Source: Saprospiraceae bacterium (GTDB lineage Bacteria; Bacteroidota; Bacteroidia; Chitinophagales; Saprospiraceae). Taken from it: a stretch of 64,000 nt of DNA. A program made the translations under genes and the position numbers. This document shows, piece by piece, positions 27,173-35,914 of this stretch (position 1 is its first letter; the number at the start of each line of letters is the position of its first letter). The notes under the pieces are model-generated. The model made no database searches. It was not told where the DNA came from and saw nothing but the letters and a program-made list of their open reading frames with translations. The stretch lies in contig JADKKF010000002.1 of the NCBI GenBank assembly GCA_016720635.1, forward strand, positions 62,001-126,000, read 5' to 3'.

Positions 27173-28054
27173 TTGAATTTTCCAATAATATCAAATGAAA
27201 CTTGGCTAAACAAAGTCAAAACTGAGTTGAAGTCGAAAGAATTTCAAGATTTAGTTTTCAAAATCGACAAGGATATTAATATTTCACCCATTTATTTTGA
27301 AAACAAGTCCGATGTGTCTTTTCCCGCCATCAAAGACTGGCATATTTGCGATATTTTTTCACAAAAAAATTATACCAATGCAAAAGCTCTCAATGAAGCA
27401 ATACTAGGGGCTTTGAATTATGGTGCCGATACGATCCTAATAGAAAATATGGACTTTTCGGATCAAGCTAACATCATCAAAGGTATAGATCTTGAGATCA
27501 TGGATTTTTGGATGACCACAGATGAGGGATTTCAAAAACTGAAGACCAACACTTGTATTAATTATAAAAGGATACCGCTGAATTTATCCAAACCCATTGT
27601 TTCAGAATTAGGCAATGGACTTAAATTATTTAAACAAAACCTAACAGAGCAGCAAAATTCAATTTTTGTCATAGAGCCAAGCGACGATTTCTTTCTAAAT
27701 ATTGCTACTGTACAATCGTTGCAAATTTTAGTAAAAAATTTAACCAAAGCCTCCGCCAATAATTTGGATTGCAAATATTTTGCTTTAATTTCCAACCATG
27801 TTTCCCAAAATCCCATCGAGAAGGCGGTTATACAAAGTACACTCAAAGCACTTTCCTGTGCCATTTCAGGTATTGACTCAATTGCAATTAGACCATACAA
27901 TGACACCGAGTCGAGCCGTCGAATAACTCGAAATATCCAGCATATCTTAAAGATGGAAACCAAAATCAATAAATCTCAGCACCCACTTGAAAACAATTAT
28001 TTACTAAATAATATGGTCCAATCTCTCTGTCAAAAAGTATGGGCCGAACTTTAG
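27173..28054 (+). CDS. Short methylmalonyl-CoA mutase-like protein (MutA-related)
   Basis: 293 residues, start TTG because the frame is closed by a TAA at 27164-27166 and no ATG fits. The N-terminus (WLNKVKTELKSKEFQDLVFK, then SPIYFE) matches the start of the mutase small subunit. The C-terminus (LSCAISGIDSIAIRPYND, SRRITRNIQHILKMETKINK, then LENNYLLNNMVQSLCQKVWAEL) matches the barrel end of the mutase family. Normal MutA subunits have about 450-620 residues; here part of the barrel and the whole cobalamin-binding domain are missing. It may be a minimal MutA partner of a MutB encoded elsewhere, or a decayed copy. No frameshift is seen. Divergent from iscS. Confidence 0.7.
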   Translation: MNFPIISNETWLNKVKTELKSKEFQDLVFKIDKDINISPIYFENKSDVSFPAIKDWHICDIFSQKNYTNAKALNEAILGALNYGADTILIENMDFSDQANIIKGIDLEIMDFWMTTDEGFQKLKTNTCINYKRIPLNLSKPIVSELGNGLKLFKQNLTEQQNSIFVIEPSDDFFLNIATVQSLQILVKNLTKASANNLDCKYFALISNHVSQNPIEKAVIQSTLKALSCAISGIDSIAIRPYNDTESSRRITRNIQHILKMETKINKSQHPLENNYLLNNMVQSLCQKVWAEL

Positions 28055-28062
28055 ATCTTATT

Positions 28063-29622
28063 TTATTTGCTTTTCATTCTTATCACTGGACATATCATTT
28101 CTTCCAAAGAAACACCCCCGTGTTGGAAGGTGTTTTTATAATAATTATTGTAATAGTTATAATTGTTGGGGTATAAGAAAAAATCGTCGTTTAATCCAAA
28201 AATATACCCAGAACTCATATTGGGCTTAGGTAAAAATATATCTTCTGGATTTCGAAATTCAAGAACCGCTTTGGAGTCGTATTGTAGATTTTTTCCTACT
28301 TTGTATCTTAGGTTTGTTGTGGTTTCTCTATCACCAAGGACTTTAACCGGGCTTTTTACTCTGATGGTTCCATGATCCGTCAAGACTATGAGTTGAACTG
28401 ATTGAGACGATAACTTCTGTAATACTTGAAATAGGGGCGAATGCATAAACCAAGATTTGGTCAAACTTCGATAGGCTGTTTCGTCATTGGCCAATTCTTT
28501 CAAAACTTCCATTTCGGTCCTGGCGTGAGAAAGCATATCGATAAAATTGTACACGATGACCGACAGATCATTGTTTAGCAAATTCAAGGCATTGTCCAAA
28601 AGTTGTTTTGCAACAGAGACATTCGTAATCTTCTGATAATCCACCTTGACCTCTTTTCTAAGGACTCGCTTTACTTGATCTCGTAAAAACTGCTCTTCAT
28701 GCATGTTTTTTCCACCCTCCTCATTATCATTTAACCATTGTTCAGGATATTTTTTTGCGATCTCAGAAGGCATCAAACCCGAAAAAATTGCATTCCTACT
28801 ATATTGTGTAGTGGTTGGCAATATACTGAAAAAATAATCCTCCTCTTCCAACTTGAAATATTCTAAAAATATAGGCTCGAGCACTTTCCATTGATCCAGT
28901 CTGAAATTGTCCAATAAAAGAACCACTGTTGGCTGTTTTCCATCCAAATGGGGAAAAACCTTCTCCCGCATCAACGTATTCGACATAGTTAATGAATATT
29001 CCTTAGGATTATGTACCCAATGTTCGTAATTTTTTATTACGTATTTGGCGAAAGCATCATTGGCGTCATCCTTTTGCTGAGAGAGTATATTGCTCATTTC
29101 TATGTTCCTAGACTCATCTAGCTTTAACTCCCACAAGATTATTTTTTTATAAACTTCCACCCATTCTCTTATATCCAAAGAACTATTCAGTTGCATGAAA
29201 ATTTGCCTGAAATCCTGCTGATACTCCATGGTTGTCTTTTCTTTGACAAGACGTTTGTTGTCTATCAATTTTTTTAAAGTCAATAATATTTGGTTCGGGT
29301 TTACAGGCTTGATTAAATAGTCCGCGATCTGTGATCCAATCGCATCATTCATCAAGTTTTCAGTTTCATTTTTGGTTATCATCACCACCAAAAGATGAGG
29401 TCTTATTTCTTTTAATTTTGCTAGAGTCTCAAGTCCTCCAATACCAGGCATTGATTCATCTAAAAAAACAATCTGAATTCCTTGGTCGTTTTCTATCTCG
29501 TCGATTGCATCATAGCCATTGGTGACCGTCTGCACCTTGTATCCCTTTTGCTCTAAAAACCTAATTTGAGGTTTCAATAAATCTATTTCATCATCAGCCC
29601 ACAAAATCCTTATTTCGTCCAT
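28063..29622 (-). CDS. porX: T9SS response regulator PorX (REC-PglZ)
   Basis: 519 residues. A CheY-like receiver (residues 1-120) has the acidic pair ADDE at 10-12, phospho-acceptor Asp in IVFLDESMPG (55) and the Lys in DYLIKPVNP. A helical linker is followed by a PglZ-type alkaline-phosphatase-fold domain from about 200 to the end (VVLLLDNFRLDQW, ILPTTTQYSRNAIFSGLMP, LIVLTDHGTIRV). In Porphyromonas and Flavobacterium PorX works with the kinase PorY and sigma factor SigP to control type IX secretion genes, and its PglZ domain cleaves oligonucleotides. Its position next to four T9SS cargo genes is notable. The usual genes beside porX are not present here. Confidence 0.93.
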   Translation of the reverse strand: MDEIRILWADDEIDLLKPQIRFLEQKGYKVQTVTNGYDAIDEIENDQGIQIVFLDESMPGIGGLETLAKLKEIRPHLLVVMITKNETENLMNDAIGSQIADYLIKPVNPNQILLTLKKLIDNKRLVKEKTTMEYQQDFRQIFMQLNSSLDIREWVEVYKKIILWELKLDESRNIEMSNILSQQKDDANDAFAKYVIKNYEHWVHNPKEYSLTMSNTLMREKVFPHLDGKQPTVVLLLDNFRLDQWKVLEPIFLEYFKLEEEDYFFSILPTTTQYSRNAIFSGLMPSEIAKKYPEQWLNDNEEGGKNMHEEQFLRDQVKRVLRKEVKVDYQKITNVSVAKQLLDNALNLLNNDLSVIVYNFIDMLSHARTEMEVLKELANDETAYRSLTKSWFMHSPLFQVLQKLSSQSVQLIVLTDHGTIRVKSPVKVLGDRETTTNLRYKVGKNLQYDSKAVLEFRNPEDIFLPKPNMSSGYIFGLNDDFFLYPNNYNYYNNYYKNTFQHGGVSLEEMICPVIRMKSK

Positions 29623-30287
29623 TATATATTATTTTAGGGTATAACGATTTTTTCCCTATCCTGTTTTATGTGTGTGTTAAAAAATAGGACAATTGTTAAA
29701 ATACATATGACCTACTAATGTTAAAATTACCAGAAGGCAAAAACCTTCTTAACCATTTTATTTTGAAAAAAATTTTGACCCCTCAAAAAAAAAATTTCAA
29801 GTTCTTTAAAGAGTTATAATAGGTTACTTTTATTACCAGCGAATATTTTAAATCTCACTCCAAAGATATCTATCAATAGACCCAAACTTCTAATTCATAA
29901 TAATTTCATTATAGTCATTATATTTTACATTTAATTTATTAATTATTTAACATGGCAACATATTTAAATTGTTATATTTAGTCTATTTAATATTCATTTT
30001 TGCACAAAAAATGCATTATTTCTACTAAATCCCATATTAATATTGCACGATTATATTTTAACCGATCCCTACAATTTACGCCATTAACAATGCTATTTGT
30101 TCTCATTTATTTCTGTAAAATATATATTACAATAAAAAATATTTACAAAAAACGATCACATCTTGATATTTAGATTCGTTATGTAACATGTTATGCATCT
30201 TATATCTTACGTGTAAGGTAATACATGCACAAAATTGTTAAATATAATAGTTATCAACATTTTTTAAGCTTGAGAAAAAAAACTAAA
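29623..30287. other. Long AT-rich leader of the first giant adhesin gene
   Basis: 665 bases between the divergent porX and adhesin genes, without coding character. The distal part holds the leader motif TTCGTTAT at 30174-30181 followed by the palindromes TAACATGTTA (30184-30193) and CTTACGTGTAAG (30206-30217). The near part (29740-29815) is A/T-tract rich. Confidence 0.6.
30174..30217 (+). promoter_or_regulatory. Adhesin leader motif, copy A
   Basis: TTCGTTATGTAACATGTTAT followed by CTTACGTGTAAG. The order TTCGTTAT then CATGT-type palindrome recurs before the other adhesin genes (35804, 39993, 48511). Located about 70-115 bases before the ATG at 30288. Promoter or operator function inferred from conservation among leaders. 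Confidence 0.5.
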
Positions 30288-33200
30288 ATGAAAGAAAGTT
30301 TACAATCAGTTCGTCAAAATTTTTGCTCTTATTTTTTTACCAACTCCAACCAACAAAATCCCCAAACGAATTTTTTAAACTCTGTTAATTCCACCAGTAG
30401 AAATATTGGGGTAGGTTCATTTGCTTCAAATCTTGCATTGGTTGTCATTTGTTTTTTGGCATTCAATTTAGCGTTTGCAGCTAAACCATTAACCAGCAAT
30501 GTCTTTATTGACAAAGCATTGGTTGATTTTCCAAATGTTGAAAGTGGCGACCAAACGGTATTTCAACTATTTTCTCACGGTCGATCTGGCGAGTTATTCC
30601 TCGATGGTGAGTGGAAAAACGCTGAGCAAATTGCCTCATTTGTTAAAGCTAGAATTAGCAATTCATCATCTAAAGTAAATACCTTGAATATCTATGGCTG
30701 TGAATTCGCCAAAGATCAAAAAGGTATTGATGCCGTTAACTATCTTCAGGCAACTTTAAATATTAATATTGCTGCTAGCAATAACATTACTGGTCAAGAC
30801 GGTGATTGGACGCTAGAAATGGGAGAATCAAAATCAATCATTAAAGTACTTAACTTTAAAGGCAACTTACAAACTACTGTATATGTCAATGCGGCAGCTA
30901 CTGGTACCAACAATGGTTCCTCATGGACTAATGGTTATAAAACATTAGACGCTGCACTGAAAGCCAATTTAAATACCGCTAATTTATTAGTCAAAGTTGC
31001 AGCCGGTACGTATAACGAACCTTCAAACGCACAAGCAACCTTAAAGGGAGCAAATGTTTCCATAATCGGTGGATTTGATATTGTATCTGGCATTTCAAGC
31101 CCTTCAACAACACCAAGTATATTGAACTATTCAGCAACTACTACGGCTGGAGGAACCTCTCAAAGCGTTGGTATTATCAATTATGCTGGGACAGGTGGTA
31201 GCTTTTTGATGGAGGGATTGACGGTTCAGAATTTAAACCAAGCTGCTTTGGGTGGCGGTGTTCCGACCTCTTCGAATTTTAGAGGTACTTCATTTTATAT
31301 TAATAACACCAATACTACTTCACCTCAATTATTTAGAAACTTAACTTTAACTAATAATACGAAAGTTACCGATTTATTTCAAATCGGTAATCCTTGGCCA
31401 TTGGGTTCTCCGACTTCTACATCTTCAGTTACTTTTGACAATGTAACTGCAATAGGCAACTCCACTTCTATGGGGGTATTGAACTATGTTGGAACAGGAG
31501 ATTTAACTGTATTAAATAGTGAATTTTGTACTAACAGCTCAAGTGGAAATTTTGCTGGAGGTATTTACTACCAAAGCTTAACTGGAGGACTATTGGTTAA
31601 TAATACCCTTTTTCAAAAAAACACATTGTCTAATGGTACGAATTTACATGCGGGTGCTATATTGATATGTAATGAATATAGTAACAATATGAATGCTAGC
31701 ATTTCTATTACTAATTCATCTTTTATTGCAAATACAGATGCTGCAGGTTCAACAGGTGTAAATTGTGCTGGAGCAATTTATGTCAGTAACTTTCTGACTC
31801 AAGGTTCGGTGTTGATAGATAATAATCAATTTATAAATAATCAAGGACCTTATACTGGTGCTTTGAAATATACGAGTTCGGTAAATGGTATCGTAAGTAA
31901 TAATACTTTCAATGGGAATAAAGGTACTGGAACTTATGGAGTATCAGGTGCTATTGGTGGTTCAGGATCTTTAACTGTATCAAATAATACCTTTGCAAAT
32001 AATACGGGAACCTCAGGAGGTGCTATTTATGGTAATGGGTTTAATAGTATAGCATTTGATGGCAATAATTTTTACAATAATACAAGAACAAATTCAAGTA
32101 CAACATTTCCAACGGATATATTCCTATATAATTCAACCGGTTCGCTTTCAAATAACTATTTGCAATCTGCTTCTACACTTTATACTTCAGAGGGATTAAC
32201 GCTAGGTTCAGGAAATAATTTTAATGGTGTTGGAGCAATTCCAGTTTCTACAGTACCTACCCCAACAGAATGTGTAGCAATAGTTATTGACAACTCAACC
32301 ATTTGTTCAGCGGGGACAAATCCTGTTACGCTATCAAATAGCTCTTTAAACAATATATGCCCATCTACAACAGTAGATCTTAGTACTTTGGTTACTTCAA
32401 TAGAACCCGTAGGTGCTTCTTTGGTTTGGTTTACAAACTCAACACATACAGGTACTGCATATACAACTCCAACTGAAGCTACAGCAGGTACTTACTATGC
32501 GTTTTATTATGACGAGTTAAAAAATTGTTATTCTCCTGCTTCATCTCGGGTTATAGTGAATATTGAAACTTGTAATACTACAGGTGGTACATGCGCTGAT
32601 ATAAATTATTTTGGAAACCCTAGCTTTGAATGTTATAATTTATGCCCAACCCCTACAGCCAATCGTGTTACCAATACTGTTTGTGACTGGTTAGATGCAG
32701 GATATGCGGATCCGCAACCTTTTTTTTATAATCCAAACGGAGGCTGCGTTTACAACACATTTGTGGGTTCGAACTCAACCTCTGTTTTAACACAAGGACA
32801 TACTGGAAATGCATGGATGGGTTTAACAACTTCTAACTTTTCTAACTTCGCTTCTATGCATCCTTTGCTAGGAGTACTTAAGGAACCATTGCAACCAGGT
32901 ACACATACCCTTACCTTTTGGGCTGGTCGGATCCAAAGTGCTTCTTATTACAATAACCCAATCGTCAAAATTTATGGCATGGATAGCATTCACCAAAGAC
33001 CTTGGACTACTGGATTTAGTGGTGAAGTAACAGGTACTATCAATCCAACTTTAGGAACCGTGACTGTAAATAATTTGCTAAACAATGTAACCAACGATTG
33101 GCAACAATACACCATCACTTTTACTACTACGGAAGTTTATGATGCCTTGGTGATGTACCATCAAACAACAAACGCTTATTTAATGGTTGATGATTTTGTA

Positions 33201-35532
33201 CTTATGGGAGAAAATCCTAACTGTTGCGATTTAAATAGTAATAACCAAGGGCTTTATTGTGATTATGATGGTGACTCTAAATTGAACTGGGAAGATTTAG
33301 ATGATGACAATGATGGCATTTTAGATGCATCAGAAAATCCATCTTGTTTTTATTCGGCAACAGAAGTTAATACCATTTATCCAACTTTTGCTACCACAGC
33401 GGACAACATAACCACTGGATTAATAAATTTGGGTTCTTATACTTCAGTTTTTAATGCTTTTGATGGAAATGTGGCTTTAGCCCCACCAAGTCAAGATGGT
33501 TCAAATTATACTACTTTTCAAGGTTCTCAACTTTGGGGTGGTAAAACTTTATTCAGTTGGAGTTATCCTGTAGCCCTGCCTGTTGCAAGTTTCACTATGT
33601 TTTCTAGCACCAGCATTCCGAGACCTTTAGGCTCTGCTGGTAGTACAATTATGTTAATGGGATCAACAGATGGCGTAAGCTGGCAACAAATGTCTCAAGC
33701 TGTTCCAGCCAACGTAAGTACAAATATCGTATTAACCAATACACTACAACCTAATTCATATTTTAAATATTTTAAAATTATTGGAGTAAATGGGTCAACT
33801 GCTACTAACGTTGAAGTGGCTGGTTCTATCGTAGAAATAGTTCCTACCGTCAATGGGGCCCTTTATATCCCTAGTTCTAATCCGAAACCTTCTTGCACTC
33901 CAACGGATACAGATGGAGACGGAATTCCTAATATGTTTGATTTGGATAGCGATGCTGATAATTGTGCTGATGCCATAGAGGGTGGTGCTAATTTTTCTGG
34001 AGCTAATTTAGTTGCATCTTCTATAGATGGCGTCTCGACCAATGTAACCAGCAATCTAGGTAATGTAGTCGGAACTACACCTACAACTATCGGTGTTCCA
34101 ACAATTGCAGGTACTGGTCAGACCATAGGTACTAGCCAAAACGCAGCTCTTAAAGATGCTTTATGTTGTTCAGCAGCTTCATCTAATATTACTTTGAGCG
34201 CAACAACTTTAGAAAATGTATGTCCTGCTGTTACGGCTGATTTAAATAGTTTAGTGGCAATTATCCCTGCAGAAACAACTTTGGTTTGGTTTACCAATGC
34301 AACACATACAGGTACTGCTTATACAACTCCAACTGAAGCTACTGCTGGAACTTATTATGCCTTTTATTATAGTGTAGCTAATAACTGCTACAGCGCACCT
34401 TCTGCTGCTGTGAATGTAAGTATCATAAACTGTTCTTCTTGTAAACTAGGTGGTACTGCTTGGTATGATTATAATGGAGAAGGAAATCTTGCTGATGGTA
34501 TCCAAGGCGCATTCCAAATTGGTTCTAACTTAGAGAAAGAAGTTACTGGAGCTGAAACCATCGCTCCTGCCAATATCAACAATATTGCGGCTATTAAGCT
34601 AGTTGGTGTAAATGCCACCTTCCCTTATATTGGGGGTGTAGCCAATATCCAAACCACTTTATACAACGCCACTACCAGTGAATTTGTCGCTTCTAAAGTT
34701 ACCGACTCAAAAGGTAACTATATTTTTACCAATCTTACTTACGATAATTATTATATGGTGACTTTTTGACATCAATGGTTTTACTGCACCTGATGGCGTT
34801 GCAATCAATGCTGTTGCTCCTAATCAAGGCACTAATAACCTTAAAGATAGCGATGGAGTTTATGACCTAAAAGCAGCAAAATTCGTTACTGAACCTGTAT
34901 TGCTTAGCGGTCCAAACGCTGAGGACTATAGCTTAGACTTCGGTGTATCTGCTGCCATCCTTCCTATCGTGCTTAAATCTTTCGATGGCAATGGCAACGA
35001 TTGTAAAGTCGCATTAACTTGGGTAACTTCAATCGAAAAGGACAACAAACAGTTCATCGTTGAACGTAGTTTAGATGGTTCTAAATTCGTTCCAGTTGGA
35101 ACTTTGGCTGGTAAAAGAAATAGCTCCGAAGAGACTACTTACTCCTTTACTGATGCTAATATCGCTGCTAACGGTTATTATTACCGTTTGATTCAAGAAG
35201 ATATCGATGGAACAAGATCCATTGTTTCTTCTAAATACATATCTTCAGCATGTCAGAAATATAACCAAACGGGAATCTCTGGTATGTATCCAAACCCTGT
35301 GTCTGGAAATGTAAAAACACTGGTTAAATATAATTCTAATCTAGCCGTAAATGGTATTTTGACTTTAATGTCAATGGAAGGCAAAGTTTTGATAACTCAA
35401 AATCATCAATTCATTGAAGGTATAAACAACTTGTCTGTTGATTTATCTACACTTCCTGCAGGATCATACATCATACAAGTTTCTGGTGAAGGTTTGCCTT
35501 TGTCAGTAAAGAAACTTTTGAAAACAGAATAA
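30288..35532 (+). CDS. Giant T9SS adhesin A: DUF4347, beta-helix, Ig-like, discoidin-like, SdrD-B-like, sorting domain (frameshifted)
   Basis: About 1747 residues when read through one frameshift. Start ATG 30288 is preferred over 30225 because all paralogues begin M-K with an A-rich leader. Long N-region, signal helix LALVVICFLAFNLAFA (49-64), then DUF4347 (72-180; His97 in LFSHGRSGEL, Cys138 in NIYGCEFAK). Next are a parallel beta-helix (197-680), Ig-like modules (near 690-760 and 1300-1380), a thrombospondin-3 repeat (990), a discoidin-like domain (1025-1190), an SdrD-B-like domain (from 1384) and a T9SS C-terminal domain (GMYPNPVSG). The frame breaks at 34763-34768, where five T replace the four of paralogue B, giving a premature TGA at 34767-34769. 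Restoring one base gives perfect collinearity to 35532. Confidence 0.9.
30510..30904 (+). repeat. 395-bp block near-identical to 36140-36534 (A/B DUF4347 region)
   Basis: The DUF4347-coding stretch of gene A matches that of gene B at a constant offset of 5630 with only scattered substitutions and no gaps. Identity falls away sharply on both sides (signal peptide upstream, beta-helix downstream). Confidence 0.85.
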
Positions 35533-35594
35533 TTCAGGAATCAAGTTTTTAAAAGCTAGGGAGAGGTGGTCAATAAGACCACCTCTTTTTTTTT
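34439..35594 (+). repeat. About 1.15-kb block near-identical to 38491-39645 (A/B 3' region)
   Basis: SdrD-B-like domain, T9SS domain, stop codon and terminator of gene A match gene B with very few substitutions. The offset is 4052 before the T-run at 34763 and 4051 after it, which localises the single-base difference exactly. Confidence 0.88.
35563..35594 (+). terminator. Terminator of adhesin A
   Basis: Perfect 9-bp stem GAGGTGGTC/GACCACCTC, loop AATAA, followed by nine T. The equivalent hairpin of gene B has the inverted loop TTATT. Confidence 0.92.
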
Positions 35595-35803
35595 ATTTTA
35601 CCATTAATATATTATATGTATTACATGGATAATTTATTTGGATTGATTTTGAATAGAAACAAGTGTGATAATCAACCTTTTTATATCATACGTTATTAAT
35701 AGGCAAAACTGAGCGATATGGGCTTTTTTCTGCCTTTTTTTATATAAAAAATATATTATAAAAAAAAATATCTACAAAATCAATTCACAAAGTGATAATT
35801 AAA

Positions 35804-35823
35804 TTCGTTATATTCCATGTAAG
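35804..35823 (+). promoter_or_regulatory. Adhesin leader motif, copy B
   Basis: TTCGTTATATTCCATGTAAG, with the same TTCGTTAT box and CATGTAA end as in genes A and C. The palindrome is incomplete here. About 92-111 bases before the ATG at 35915. Confidence 0.45.
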
Positions 35824-35914
35824 ACAATTTATATTTTACACTTAATATTTTGATTATACATTTGATCAAATTATTGTGTTTTTTCGAATTATTGCTCAAG
35901 AAAATTTATCAACA

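Larger units (their letters stand above)
35533..35914. other. Intergenic region between adhesins A and B
   Basis: 382 bases. Contains the terminator of A, then an AT-rich leader with the motif TTCGTTATATTCCATGTAAG at 35804-35823 that aligns with the leader of A. No gene seen. Confidence 0.6.

Noticed and set aside
30225..30287. Upstream ATG at 30225 as the start of adhesin A
   Set aside because: The added residues differ from the M-K starts of all paralogues, and the ATG would lie almost on the palindromic leader motif.
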